Positions 25,666-35,492 of a stretch of DNA of 64,000 bases are shown in pieces (position 1 is the first letter of the stretch; each line of letters starts with the position of its first letter). Under the pieces are notes generated by a model. It was given only the letters and a program-made list of their open reading frames with translations, was not told the DNA's origin and did no database searches. Both the position numbers and the translations under genes were made by a program. The stretch is from Oscillatoriales cyanobacterium (GTDB lineage Bacteria > Cyanobacteriota > Cyanobacteriia > Cyanobacteriales > Microcoleaceae): the NCBI GenBank assembly GCA_004292955.1, contig RDXX01000043.1, forward strand, positions 1-64,000, given 5' to 3'.

Positions 25666-26754
25666 TCATGCAGTACATCTGTTGAGATGTTCTGAACAAT
25701 CTAAGAGGTAAGTTTTCATCTTACCTTTGCCTTTAACATCAATCATTCCTCTTTCTGCAAACAAATGTTTTGTTGACAACTGCTTGTAAGTGTCTTCTGT
25801 CACTTGAATGCAGCCGGGAAAACTATATTGTTCCATGCGGCTTGCCGTGTTTACCGTGTCGCCCCAAAGGTCGTAACTAAACTTTTTAGTTCCGATGACC
25901 CCTGCAACCACAGGCCCGGAGTGAATGCCAATTCGCAGGCTGTGAAATTCTTTTGTTTGTGTGTTTAGCCGCGTCATAGCTTGCTGCATGGCTAGGGCCA
26001 TTTGCACGATCGCGTCAGCATGATCGTCCCGGAGGATGGGCAATCCAGATGCTACCATATAGCCGTCCCCAATAGTCTTAATTTTTTCTAAGCCGTATTC
26101 CTGAGTTAGCTGGTCAAATTCTGAGAAAATAGAATTGAGTTTGACAATTAATTCAATAGGAGGCATTTCTGAGGCAAGCTTGGTAAAGCCTACCATATCA
26201 GCAAATAAGACGCTGACATTGGGGAAGTGATCGGCAATTACTAAGTCTGGGGCTGATTCTTCTTGGAGCCGGAGTGCGATCGACTCTGGTAAAATATTCA
26301 GTAATAATTTTTGAGTTTTCTCTTGGCTTTCCATCAACTGCTGATACAGTTGAGACTGTTGAATCAAGCGCCGCACTCGCTGAATCAGCACTGGCCAGTG
26401 AATCGGCTTCGTCACATAATCTGTTGCTCCTACTTCAAAAGCTTGATTGACAGATTTTTTATCATCTAGTGCTGTAATCATCAGCACCGGGATTTTTTGC
26501 GTTTGGGGATTAGCCTGGAGTTGGGCGCAGCAAGTAAAACCGTCCATTACAGGCATCATCGCATCCAATAGGACAATATCTGGGAGAGTTTCTTGACAAA
26601 TGTCCAAACATTCTTGTCCGTTTGATGCCTCAATTACCCGATAGCCTTCTTTTTCCATAATCCGGCGGGTAAATAGCTGCTGGGTTGCTTCGTCATCGAC
26701 GATCAGAATTTGGGGCGTGGTTTGCGAGTTGATTCTAAAGTCAGCACTAATCAT
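25666..26754 (-). CDS. Receiver-adenylate cyclase (class III)
   Basis: The 362-residue protein has a receiver domain (1-130, D20/D21, phosphosite D64, K117) and a class III cyclase domain (about 175-355). Metal-binding aspartates are D186 (LFADMVGF) and D230 (KTIGDGY). Base-specificity residues K226 and D295 are of the adenylate type, and the transition-state residues N302 and R306 (VNTASRME) are present. It should make cAMP under phosphorelay control. It lies between the hybrid kinase upstream and cheY/cheC downstream, and a Crp-family protein occurs at 62622. Whether the kinase phosphorylates it is inference. Confidence 0.93.
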   Translation of the reverse strand: MISADFRINSQTTPQILIVDDEATQQLFTRRIMEKEGYRVIEASNGQECLDICQETLPDIVLLDAMMPVMDGFTCCAQLQANPQTQKIPVLMITALDDKKSVNQAFEVGATDYVTKPIHWPVLIQRVRRLIQQSQLYQQLMESQEKTQKLLLNILPESIALRLQEESAPDLVIADHFPNVSVLFADMVGFTKLASEMPPIELIVKLNSIFSEFDQLTQEYGLEKIKTIGDGYMVASGLPILRDDHADAIVQMALAMQQAMTRLNTQTKEFHSLRIGIHSGPVVAGVIGTKKFSYDLWGDTVNTASRMEQYSFPGCIQVTEDTYKQLSTKHLFAERGMIDVKGKGKMKTYLLDCSEHLNRCTA

Positions 26755-27326
26755 ATTCTTGTGAAAATAGCATCAAGTTCTTAGTCAGCAGCAGATTTAA
26801 TTTCTGCGTTGAAATGGATGAGTTCACTGTAGATCGATCGCACTCTGATGATTTTTAACAACTGTATAATCTCATACTCCATGGAATACTTAACTTTCGG
26901 CAACGGATAGGATAATCTGTCACTTTTTATACTGACATTTTGTTACAGTATCTGAAAAGTTAGCAATTGAGCCGTCACGTTGCTATTGAGATCGTGTTGA
27001 GAATTCTATCAGATTATGTCAGAACTTTTAAATTTTCGCAATTGGCTAAATGGCCTAAATGTTGAACATTTTGCGGAAAACGGGCGATCGATCGTCCCGC
27101 GCCACCGACACACCATATCGGGTTGCTTTTGTCAATTATTTTTGCTTTTTACACTCACACTCCTGGAGACAAGTGGCACTTTAAAAAAGGTACGTTGTTG
27201 CGCTTGAGCGCTCTATCGCAATAACGTACCTAAAAAACCTTTAAGTATTGTGATACTTGCGTACACGATTGACTCATTGAGATGCTGCAAATAAATCCGT
27301 TGCGGAACTTCCTTCTTCGATAGCAA
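26755..27326. other. Intergenic region with a GGTACGTTGTTGCG hairpin
   Basis: AGGTACGTTGTTGCG (27188-27202) pairs with CGCAATAACGTACCT (27217-27231), with A-rich and T-poor flanks; it is a short relative of the middle element at 25311. The rest is AT-rich leader of the cyclase gene. The 63-codon frame at 27016 reads into the hairpin and looks spurious. Confidence 0.55.
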
Positions 27327-30284
27327 TCAACTAGATGACAAAGCCGCTTTTACCCGCTGATATTCGGCTGCAATTTTGCACATCAGAACCTCGCTACCTG
27401 AGAGAGTTTTCTTCCGGGCCATCTCTTCGAGCTGCGCGCACAATTGAAACAAAGGCATGGCTCCGACTGTCGTACAAGCACCTCTAAGAGCGTGAGCCGA
27501 GGCTTTAATTGCGGGAGCATTCAATTGATTGACAGCATCGGCGAGTTCCTGCAATTTTGGCGGTGCAACTTCCAGAAATTTATCTACTAGCTCGATCCAA
27601 AATTCTTCAGCTTCTTCTCCCAGTAAATCCGTCAATTCTTCAAAAGTTTGACTGTCAAGAGGCGGCAATTCTATTTCGGTTTGTGCTGTTTCGGGTAGAA
27701 AATTTTGCGGTGTGGCTGGCGGTAAAATTTGGGAGTTTTCTTCCTCTAATTTAGGAACTGTCACAGCAGGTAAAGTCGGAAATTTAATGTGATCAGTACC
27801 GACTACAATTTCCCCAGAATTAGGAGGAAAATTTCCCACTCCCGATTGACTTCCACCTTCAATTTGTGAAATCAAAACACCTGCGCGGGCGATTAAATGC
27901 TTTAACTCTTCCAACGCAGTTTCATCAACTGCGGGTGCAACATTTTTCATTTCGTTTCCAGGCTGAGCTTGGGAAGCAGAGTCTGTCGGCTGAGTCTGCC
28001 AATTGTTAAGCTCTGAATAGGATTTGGATCGCCCGGTTTGTCGATCGTACTGCGCGATCGCCTGAACGATCGCCTGGACTCGCACCGGCTTACTGATATA
28101 ATCATTCATGCCAGCATCTAAACAAAGTTCGCGATCGCCCTGCATCGCATTAGCCGTCATCGCAATAATCCAAGGAGAAGTCGATTTTGGATTGGGAGAT
28201 TGCTCGTCTGTTGCAGAAAATCCAAATTCTGGAGCAGGATTTTCTAATATTAAATTTCCCGAAAATCGCTGGCGGATCAGGCGAGTAGTTTCCAAACCAT
28301 CCATTTCTGGCATCTGCATATCCATAAACACAATATCGTATTCCGAACGCTCCAAAGCATCCAAAGCTGCTTGTCCGCTGCTGGCAAAATCTGCACTGTA
28401 ACCTAACTTCTGCAACATCTGCCCTGCTACCATTTGATTGAGTTCTACATCGTCTACCAACAGCATTTTCAAAGGCAGTGTTTCGGCTAATTGTGAATTA
28501 AATTGAGGCTGCGAAAAACACGGTTGAATTGGGGTACATTCCCCGCCCAAGATGCGAAGCAAAACTTCATGGAGCTGTGCTTGCTTAATTGGTTTGTATA
28601 CAAAAGCTGCGAATTCAACTCGCCCTTGAACTTCGCGGCGAGATGGCCTCCCCCCAGAACTCAAAATCATTAAAGGTAAATTTTTACCTTGAGGAAATTC
28701 TCGAATTTTTTCTGCTAAAGTAATGCCGTCCATTTCTGGCATATGAAAGTCTAGAATCGCTATGTCAAACATAGTTTCATATTGCAGCACTTTCAGCGCT
28801 TGCGCGCCAGATTTTGCTGCGCGGACAACCATTCCCCAAGACATAGCTTGCAGGGTAAGAATTTTGCGGTTTGTGGGATTATCGTCAACTAGCAGCAGTC
28901 GCAAACCTGCTAGTTGAGGCTGGGGTACATTCAGGTTTAATATTTCTTCATTAGCCGGTGCTGGCTGAGCTTTGATGCTAAAAGAAAATTTAGAACCTTT
29001 GCCGATTTCGCTTTCTACCCACATAGTGCCGCCCATGATTTCGCTGAGGCGTTTGCTGATGGCTAAGCCTAAGCCAGTACCGCCATATTTGCGAGTTGTG
29101 GAACTGTCAACTTGACTGAAGGCTCTAAATAGTATGTTTTTGCGATCGGGCGAAATTCCGATGCCTGTATCCCTCACAGTAAATTGAATTTCGTAGTTAC
29201 TACTTTCTGATGGTTCTAGATATTTAGAATCGGCAGCATCAGAGTCTGACAGAGAAGAATTTAAAGCTGGTTTATGCCTGAATTTTTCGCTGTCAAGCCC
29301 AATATTTATTTTAGAAATTGAGTTAGTTTGCGTAACTTCTACAGCATTGTCGGCAATGGGTTTTGCTGTTACTTTAACTACCACTTCACCTGCTTCGGTA
29401 AATTTGGTAGCATTGCCGAGCAAATTTATCAATATTTGGCGAAGTCTGGTGACATCTCCGTACAGGAAGGCGGGAACACTGGCATCCAATTCGCAAGCTA
29501 AGTCTAGCTGTTTTTCCGCAGCTTTCATCGCGACTAAATCTAAAGCTTCTTCGACACAGTTTCTGAGATTAAACGGTTCTTGTTCTAAATCCAGCTTGCC
29601 TGCTTCTATCTTAGAAAAGTCGAGAATGTCGTTAATAATTGCCAGCAAAGAATCGCCGCTGGTACGAATTGTATTCACAAAATTGCGCTGGTTTGGCGAA
29701 AGTTGCGTATCTAGCAACAGCTCAGTCATGCCAATGACTCCGTTCATCGGCGTGCGGATTTCGTGGCTCATCATTGCCAAAAATTCACTTTTGGCTCGGT
29801 TGGCAGCTTCGGCGTCAGTTGTGGCGCGTTTAAGTTCTTCTTCTATTACTAATCGGTGTTTAATTTCTTGCTGATAGGTTTGGATGCGCTGCGTTACTTC
29901 GGAAACATCTTGAACCGCTATTAAAGCATAAAAACCTTCTCCTTTGATGGCTGGTATGGGAGTGACGTTTGTGTTGTGAACTCTCGGTTTGCCGTTGGGT
30001 AAGTTTGATGAAATTAGGGGCTGGTGGAGTTGGGGAGAAAATACGGTGGGCAAGCCATTGTTAAATACTTGTTTTAAGCGAGTTTGATATTTAGGTTCTT
30101 CGAGTTGGGGAAAGTGAGTTTTGAGGTTAGTTCCGATTATTTCTTTTTTGAGCAGCTTTGTCCACTGCTCTAATGTGCGGTTCCAAAACAGCACGGTAAA
30201 ATCGCGAGCGATCACGCACAATCCGATGGGAACGCGATCGAGGACGTTGAATCTTTGTTGCGCTTGTTCTATTTGTTCTAGCAT
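27327..30284 (-). CDS. Hybrid sensor kinase (PAS-HisKA-HATPase-REC-REC-HPt)
   Basis: The 985-residue soluble protein has a PAS-like domain (about 10-130), a coiled coil, HisKA with H174 in [13 protein letters not shown], and a HATPase with DTGIGI and GTGLGLAI boxes. Two receiver domains follow (phosphosites in [12 protein letters not shown] and [12 protein letters not shown]), then a long linker and a C-terminal HPt domain ([14 protein letters not shown]). This BarA/ArcB-like arrangement can run a full His-Asp-His relay inside one chain. It is the most upstream gene of the minus-strand series and could pass phosphate to the receiver-cyclase or CheY-like protein downstream (inference). Confidence 0.94.
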   Translation of the reverse strand: MLEQIEQAQQRFNVLDRVPIGLCVIARDFTVLFWNRTLEQWTKLLKKEIIGTNLKTHFPQLEEPKYQTRLKQVFNNGLPTVFSPQLHQPLISSNLPNGKPRVHNTNVTPIPAIKGEGFYALIAVQDVSEVTQRIQTYQQEIKHRLVIEEELKRATTDAEAANRAKSEFLAMMSHEIRTPMNGVIGMTELLLDTQLSPNQRNFVNTIRTSGDSLLAIINDILDFSKIEAGKLDLEQEPFNLRNCVEEALDLVAMKAAEKQLDLACELDASVPAFLYGDVTRLRQILINLLGNATKFTEAGEVVVKVTAKPIADNAVEVTQTNSISKINIGLDSEKFRHKPALNSSLSDSDAADSKYLEPSESSNYEIQFTVRDTGIGISPDRKNILFRAFSQVDSSTTRKYGGTGLGLAISKRLSEIMGGTMWVESEIGKGSKFSFSIKAQPAPANEEILNLNVPQPQLAGLRLLLVDDNPTNRKILTLQAMSWGMVVRAAKSGAQALKVLQYETMFDIAILDFHMPEMDGITLAEKIREFPQGKNLPLMILSSGGRPSRREVQGRVEFAAFVYKPIKQAQLHEVLLRILGGECTPIQPCFSQPQFNSQLAETLPLKMLLVDDVELNQMVAGQMLQKLGYSADFASSGQAALDALERSEYDIVFMDMQMPEMDGLETTRLIRQRFSGNLILENPAPEFGFSATDEQSPNPKSTSPWIIAMTANAMQGDRELCLDAGMNDYISKPVRVQAIVQAIAQYDRQTGRSKSYSELNNWQTQPTDSASQAQPGNEMKNVAPAVDETALEELKHLIARAGVLISQIEGGSQSGVGNFPPNSGEIVVGTDHIKFPTLPAVTVPKLEEENSQILPPATPQNFLPETAQTEIELPPLDSQTFEELTDLLGEEAEEFWIELVDKFLEVAPPKLQELADAVNQLNAPAIKASAHALRGACTTVGAMPLFQLCAQLEEMARKKTLSGSEVLMCKIAAEYQRVKAALSSS

Positions 30285-30848
30285 TTTCTGTAGGGAGAAA
30301 AAGTGACGAAATTTATGTATACTTCAGAAGTTATCAAAAAAAAGCTTGGGAGGCAACAATGCAGAAAAATTATATTCATTTATTCTGCCAGCTTCTATCC
30401 GATCGCTGGCTCAATAAACCCGGTTTATACGATAAATAAGAGGTTTGGGGACAGGCATTTAGGAAGAAACGGGGTTTGGGCGCGCTAAGAGTGTGTAAGT
30501 CGTGCATTTTCCTTGGCAGTTGGTGCGGTAAACCCTGATACAGATTTTTTTTGCCAGAGTTCAAAAACACGACTGTGGGGCTGCGATGTTAATAATTTTT
30601 GCTAATTCGTATAGATATAGTATACTTGTGAGGTCAAGTTGGCAATGATTTAGCTACGATCGCACGATCGCGAATAAAGCTGACCCCGCCCAATAACGGG
30701 TACCGTGCCACGTACACTCACGAGGGTCGAACTCAAAATTTTAGACAATAGTTCAAGCTCCCAGATCCATCTAGAGGAGTCGATCTAAAATCTAAAATCT
30801 AAAATCCACTGACTGGGGCACACTACAGTTTTCAACTATTCGATAATT
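30285..30848. other. Divergent intergenic region
   Basis: Lies between the hybrid kinase and cheA. It contains an (ATCTAAA)n run at about 30786-30806 and no supported gene; short frames at 30303-30570 lack start signals. Confidence 0.45.
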
Positions 30849-30856
30849 TATTTTAA

Positions 30857-30978
30857 GAGTGCATTTGGTTTTTGAAGAGGGCGAAGCATGACCGCATATA
30901 AGTTATTAGTTATAATCCCATATTGACTACGGTCATGCTTCGCCCCTACGGATATATTTGCCAAAACCAGATGCACCC
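30857..30978. mobile_element. MITE family A, copy 2 (122 bp, inverted)
   Basis: Ends GAGTGCATTTGG and CCAGATGCACCC. It is the reverse-complement orientation of the copy at 5257, with the same inner GGGCGAAGCATGACC pair. It is flanked by an exact 8-bp direct repeat, TATTTTAA (30849-30856 and 30979-30986). It sits only 43 bases before the cheA start, so it lies in the promoter or leader of the che operon. Confidence 0.85.
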
Positions 30979-31021
30979 TATTTTAATCCAGCGTCAAACC
31001 GATGAATAAGGAACTGGCTCG

Positions 31022-33376
31022 ATGGAAATTGATGAAGATGTAAAGGAATTTCTGATTGAAGGCTACGAATACTTAAACCAAATTGAGGAGGATTTAGTAG
31101 CTTTAGAAAAAAATGATGCCGATAGAGAGGTGATGAATCGGATTTACCGCGGTTTGCACACGATTAAAGGCAATAGCGGTTTTTTGGGGGTGGAAAAACT
31201 GGAGTCTGTGGCGCACGCAGGAGAAAATTTGCTCAGCCTCTTGCGCGATCGCACTTTGACGATGACTCCCGATATTACTAGCGCTTTGCTGGAGACAATC
31301 GACGCGGTACGATCGCACATGGAAGCCCTGGAAAAGACGGGAGAAGAAAGCCCCATCGCCCACACGGCATTGCTCGATCGACTTTTGCAACTCCAAGAAT
31401 CCGGCGGTACTGCATCTGAATTGTTGCCGAGTGCGATCGCCCAATCCAACTCAGTAACTCCAGAAGTTGCGATCGAGGAACCAGAAGAATCAGAGTTGAC
31501 ACGAGAGCATTTGTATGCAGATGCTTTATTGTCGATCGAGCAATTGCTAATTCCCTCTGCTACCAATACTACCAGCCAACAGGTAAATGCTGCGGATACC
31601 GAGGGTGACAAATTCAAAATTTCCGATACTGCAATCCGAGTAGATGTCGGCTTGCTGGACAAACTAATGAACTTAGTAGGCGAACTCGTTTTGTGCCGCA
31701 ACCAAATCTTAGAATTTGCCAATACCCAAACAGCAAACACCCAAAATGACGATACATTAAAATCAGTATCCAGCCGCTTAAACTTAGTTACTTCCGAACT
31801 GCAAGAAGGAGTAATGAAGACCAGAATGCAGCCAATTCGCACTATCTGGAACAAATTCCCCCGGGTAGTGCGGGACACAGCATTCAGCTTGGGCAAACAA
31901 GTACAGTTAGAAATGGAAGGCGAAGAAACAGAATTAGACAAAACCTTAATCGAGGCGATCGCCAATCCGCTAACTCACTTAGTCCGTAACTGCCTCGATC
32001 ACGGCATTGAAACATCAGAAGTGCGAGTCGCCAAAGGCAAGCCCGCCTTCGGTAAACTGCTACTGCGAGCCTATCACGAAAGCGGTCAGGTAAACATAGA
32101 AATCTCCGATGACGGCGGGGGAATCGATCCAGATCGGATTAAAAGTAAGGCAGTGCAAAAAGGAATGTTTTCTGCTGTTGACGCAGCGAAAATGAGCGAT
32201 CGCGAAGCCCTAAATTTAATTTTCATGCCCAGTTTTTCAACCGCCGAAAAAATCACCAATATCTCCGGTAGGGGAGTAGGGATGGACGTGGTGCAGACAC
32301 ATATAGAAAAAATCAGCGGCACGATCGACGTTCAAAGTCAAGTCGGCAAAGGCACAACTTTTAAGTTAAAAATTCCTTTAACTCTGGCGATTATTCCGAC
32401 ATTAATTATTACTACCGGAGGATCTCGCTACGCAATTCCTCAAGTCAATTTGCTAGAACTGATGCGTTTGGAAGGAGAACAAATTAAAAAAATCGAAATG
32501 TTTCACGGAACGCCAGTCTATCGGTTGCGGGGGCGACTGCTGCCACTGATTTATTTGAATCGGGAATTACAGTTAGAAACAGGAATTGTAGAAAACGGCA
32601 AAAAATCGCAATTCGACACAGATGAGGCTTTAAATATTGTAGTAGTGCAAGCGACAGACAAACCTTTTGGGTTGGTGGTAGATGCCATCAACGACACGCA
32701 AGAAATTGTGGTTAAGCCTTTAGGAAAACAACTAAAATCTCTAGCTTGTTTTGCCGGAGCAACTATTATGGGCGACGGTAAAGTTGCTTTGATTTTGGAC
32801 GTGCACGGGATTGCTCAGAAAACCCACATGACGGAGGCTCAGGAAAAGGCGATTTTAGCTGACGAAAACAGCCGCCGGGAATCTTCAGAACCTCCACAAC
32901 AGTTGCTAGTATTTCAGGGCCCAGACTGTCGGCGGATGGCGATTCACCTATCGCGAGTTTGTCGCTTAGAAGAGTTTCCCCGCCATCTTTTGGAGCGAGT
33001 CGGGAAGCAGAATGTGGTGCAGTACCGCAACCAAATTATGCCGGTGATTTATTTGACGGCGGTGTTTGGTAGCGGCAGTGAGTCGGCTGATTGGGGGCCC
33101 AACGGTCTGGACGGGCGATCGCGCGCAGCAGATGATAAACTGCCGTTAGTCGTAGTGTCGATCGGCTCAGAACACCAAGTCGGTCTGGTAGTCGATCGCA
33201 TCCTGGATATTGTAGAACAGGCGATCGACATTAAAGGTGCAGCTACTCAAGCAGGAATTTCATATTGTGCCGTGATTCAGGGTCAAGTTACTGAAATCCT
33301 CGATGTTGATGCAGTAATTAACAACAATTTATTCGGAGTCGAGCAGATGTTAGCAAGCGCCAGCTCGGGCCACTAA
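31022..33376 (+). CDS. cheA: Chemotaxis histidine kinase CheA
   Basis: CheA autophosphorylates in receptor arrays and passes phosphate to CheY and CheB. The 784-residue protein has an N-terminal HPt with H46 (LHTIKGNSGFLG) and an acidic linker without a clear P2 domain. The dimerisation helix (VGLLDKLMNLVGELVLCRNQ) is followed by a HATPase (HLVRNCLDHGIE, DDGGGID, GRGVGMDVV) and a CheW-like regulatory domain (about 485-625). A further CheW-like domain (about 635-780, from QQLLVFQGPDCRRMAIHLSR) makes a tandem C-terminus. It is followed by cheW after 15 bases and later by cheR. Confidence 0.95.
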   Translation: MEIDEDVKEFLIEGYEYLNQIEEDLVALEKNDADREVMNRIYRGLHTIKGNSGFLGVEKLESVAHAGENLLSLLRDRTLTMTPDITSALLETIDAVRSHMEALEKTGEESPIAHTALLDRLLQLQESGGTASELLPSAIAQSNSVTPEVAIEEPEESELTREHLYADALLSIEQLLIPSATNTTSQQVNAADTEGDKFKISDTAIRVDVGLLDKLMNLVGELVLCRNQILEFANTQTANTQNDDTLKSVSSRLNLVTSELQEGVMKTRMQPIRTIWNKFPRVVRDTAFSLGKQVQLEMEGEETELDKTLIEAIANPLTHLVRNCLDHGIETSEVRVAKGKPAFGKLLLRAYHESGQVNIEISDDGGGIDPDRIKSKAVQKGMFSAVDAAKMSDREALNLIFMPSFSTAEKITNISGRGVGMDVVQTHIEKISGTIDVQSQVGKGTTFKLKIPLTLAIIPTLIITTGGSRYAIPQVNLLELMRLEGEQIKKIEMFHGTPVYRLRGRLLPLIYLNRELQLETGIVENGKKSQFDTDEALNIVVVQATDKPFGLVVDAINDTQEIVVKPLGKQLKSLACFAGATIMGDGKVALILDVHGIAQKTHMTEAQEKAILADENSRRESSEPPQQLLVFQGPDCRRMAIHLSRVCRLEEFPRHLLERVGKQNVVQYRNQIMPVIYLTAVFGSGSESADWGPNGLDGRSRAADDKLPLVVVSIGSEHQVGLVVDRILDIVEQAIDIKGAATQAGISYCAVIQGQVTEILDVDAVINNNLFGVEQMLASASSGH

Positions 33377-33391
33377 AGGAATAATTAAACA

Positions 33392-33826
33392 ATGCCTGAA
33401 GAAACTCTACTTTGTACGTTTTTCGTTGACAGCTTATTTTTTGGCATAGAGGTTGAGAAAGTTCAAGAAATTATCCGCTATCAGGAGATGACGCGAGTGC
33501 CGCTAGCGCCCGCAGTAGTCGGTGGATTGATAAACTTGAGGGGACAAATTGTCACGGCGATTGATTTGCGGAGGCGGTTGGATTTGTGCGATCGGCCTGT
33601 GGAACAATTGCCTTTAAATGTGATAGTGAGAACTGGCGATGAAACAGTCAGTTGGTTAGTTGACGATATTGGAGATGTGCTAGAAGTATCTCAAGCTGAT
33701 TTTGAAACTCCTCCAGATACTTTTACTAGCAAAATACGCCCGCTAATTCGAGGAGCGTACAAGCTACAAGGGCAGTTACTGCTATTTTTAGATGTTGATA
33801 AAGTTGTAGATTTTAGCAGTCAGTAG
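33392..33826 (+). CDS. cheW: Chemotaxis adaptor CheW
   Basis: CheW links chemoreceptor tips to CheA. The 144-residue protein is a single CheW domain: TFFVDSLFFGIEVEKVQEII at the start, VVGGLINLRGQIVTAIDLRR in the middle and a final LFLDVDKVVDF strand. It follows cheA by 15 bases, so the two are co-transcribed. The soluble receptor at 21512 is the obvious partner in this window. Confidence 0.94.
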   Translation: MPEETLLCTFFVDSLFFGIEVEKVQEIIRYQEMTRVPLAPAVVGGLINLRGQIVTAIDLRRRLDLCDRPVEQLPLNVIVRTGDETVSWLVDDIGDVLEVSQADFETPPDTFTSKIRPLIRGAYKLQGQLLLFLDVDKVVDFSSQ

Positions 33827-34016
33827 TCAGTAGCGCGAGCGTCCCCGCTCGCGGACGTTATCAGTCATTAGTCATCAGTCATTAGTCATGTTTTGCGAGA
33901 ACTTAAGCTCGGAAACGTGATTCGTCATTAGTCTCTGCTCGCGAACCTTAGTCATTAGTGCGAGCTTAAGTTATCACTAACAGTAGTCATTAGTCAGGGA
34001 TGCACGAATAACTGTT
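33827..34016. repeat. Degenerate CAGTCATTAGT tandem repeats
   Basis: Several gtcattagtca-type direct repeats are mixed with a GCGAGCGTCCCCGCTCGCG palindrome at about 33834-33854. This palindrome resembles the interior of MITE family B. Confidence 0.6.
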
Positions 34017-34134
34017 GGGAGCATCTCAGTTTGGCATTTATAGTGCTGTCCCCGCTCGCGTATTCTACAACTCGCGAGCGGGGACGCTCGCACTATAATA
34101 AAAAAAATGCTTTTTGCAAAACTGAGATGCTCCC
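34017..34134. mobile_element. MITE family B, copy 2 (118 bp)
   Basis: The same GGGAGCATCTCAGTTT...CAAAACTGAGATGCTCCC ends as the copy at 25345, and the same palindromic interior with TATAGTGCTGTCCCCGCTCGC. It is flanked by an exact 8-bp direct repeat, TAACTGTT (34009-34016 and 34135-34142). It lies between cheW and cheR. Confidence 0.88.
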
Positions 34135-34157
34135 TAACTGTTTTTCCCTCTTCCTTC

Positions 34158-34200
34158 TGTCAAGTGTCAACTGTCAACTGTCAACTGTCAACTGTCAACT
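34158..34200. repeat. Heptanucleotide tandem repeat (GTCAACT)n
   Basis: About five gtcaact units lie just upstream of cheR, the same heptamer as at 24034 and (inverted) 37205. Confidence 0.9.
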
Positions 34201-34215
34201 CTTCCTTCAATTACC

Positions 34216-35043
34216 ATGCCGATAAGTATTGCAGATTTTGATTATATCCGAAAACTTGTATACGATCGCACAGGTGTATTCCTATCCGAAGAAAAGATGT
34301 ACCTCGTTGAATCGCGTTTAGGGATGGTAGCTAAAGAAGCCGGAGCAAACTCCATCAGCGGGTTAGTTGCAGAGTTAAAACAAATCAAACAACAGCGTTT
34401 TAACCAACTTCACGAATCGACAGTCGAAGCAATGATGACCAACGAGACATTTTTTTTCCGAGATATCAACCCCTTCGAGATATTAAAAACATCAGTATTT
34501 CCCGAATTGTTAAAACAGATCCAGGGCGATCGCACTTTGAATATTTGGTGTGCTGCTTGTTCCAGCGGCCAAGAACCCTACAGTATTGCGATGCTGCTGC
34601 GCGAATACTTTCCGCAGTTAGCGAGAAATCAAGTACAGATACTTGGTAGCGACATTTCTACAGCCATGCTGAAGCGAGCAAATTCTGGATGCTACGCGCA
34701 GCACGAAGTAGTGCGCGGTTTACCAACAGCATTGTTACACAAATACTTCCAGCAGTGTGGCAAGGAATGGCAGATTAAAGAACACCTCCGCAAGGCGATC
34801 GAATTTCGCCAGATTAACTTGACAGAACCCTTTGGATCGATGCCTCAAATGGACATTATTTTTCTGCGAAACGTCTTAATATATTTTGATGTTCAGACAA
34901 AGCAATCGATTTTAGCGAGAGTGCGGCGGGTGTTGCGCCCCAAGGGCTACTTATTCCTAGGGGGAGGAGAAACAACTGTAAATCTTGACCCGGCTTTTGA
35001 GTTGGTGCAATTTGAAAAAGGTATATGTTATCGATTGAGATGA
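34216..35043 (+). CDS. cheR: Chemotaxis protein methyltransferase CheR
   Basis: CheR uses S-adenosylmethionine to methylate receptor glutamates, opposing CheB. The 275-residue protein has the N-terminal helical domain (FDYIRKLVYDRTGVFLSEEK), the TNETFFFRD motif and the SAM-binding LNIWCAACSSGQEPYSIAML strand-loop. It also carries FLRNVLIYFD and the closing VLRPKGYLFLGGGE. There is no TPR tail. It is separated from cheW by about 390 bases of repeats, including a MITE, so it may no longer be tightly coupled to cheA/cheW transcription. Confidence 0.95.
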   Translation: MPISIADFDYIRKLVYDRTGVFLSEEKMYLVESRLGMVAKEAGANSISGLVAELKQIKQQRFNQLHESTVEAMMTNETFFFRDINPFEILKTSVFPELLKQIQGDRTLNIWCAACSSGQEPYSIAMLLREYFPQLARNQVQILGSDISTAMLKRANSGCYAQHEVVRGLPTALLHKYFQQCGKEWQIKEHLRKAIEFRQINLTEPFGSMPQMDIIFLRNVLIYFDVQTKQSILARVRRVLRPKGYLFLGGGETTVNLDPAFELVQFEKGICYRLR

Positions 35044-35189
35044 TGTGCGGTCGATCGACTATCATAAAATTGGTTCGTAGTAAGGACTTTAGTCCTCTCT
35101 TGATTAATAGACAAGATTGCAAAAGTCTTTTTAATCAAAATTTAGGACGGGCTAGAAGCCCATCCCACAAAAAAAATGTGGGATGGGCT
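35044..35189. repeat. GTAGTAAGGACTTTAGTCC half-repeat and 13-bp hairpin
   Basis: A half copy of the GGACTTTAGTCC family at about 35070-35095, then AGCCCATCCCACA/TGTGGGATGGGCT, a perfect 13-bp stem with an A-tract loop, at about 35157-35189. It may terminate cheR; the following MITE inserted at its right end. Confidence 0.7.
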
Positions 35190-35311
35190 GAGTGCATCTG
35201 GCTTTGGCAAATATGTGTGTAGGGGCGAAGCATGACCGCAGTGAATATGGAATGATAACTAATAACTTATATGCGGTCATGCTTCGCCCTCTTCAAAAAG
35301 CAGATGCACCC
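35190..35311. mobile_element. MITE family A, copy 3 (122 bp)
   Basis: Ends GAGTGCATCTGG and GCAGATGCACCC, same orientation and interior as the copy at 5257. The flanks are GATGGGCT (35182-35189) and GATGGGAT (35312-35319), an 8-bp direct repeat with one mismatch, which suggests an older insertion than the other copies. Confidence 0.82.
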
Positions 35312-35492
35312 GATGGGATCTGAGCAGCGTCCTAATTATTTTTGCAATTCAAGTCTAATCTTTAGGAATTAAGAAGCAATACGGTTAATTTAAGAGATGA
35401 CAACAGGGAAAACTCATAAAAAATAGATACGGAGATTGCTTCGTTCCTCGCAATGACCATCTTAAGCCAAGCGTATTGAATTAAGAAGGACT
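35312..35492. other. Spacer with GAGATTGCTTCGTTCCTCGC motif
   Basis: Contains a lone copy of the repeat that is tandem at 10947-11096. No gene. Confidence 0.45.

Noticed and set aside
27016-27207. A 63-codon plus-strand gene upstream of the hybrid kinase 3' end
   Set aside because: It ends inside a dispersed hairpin and has no recognisable domain or ribosome-binding site.
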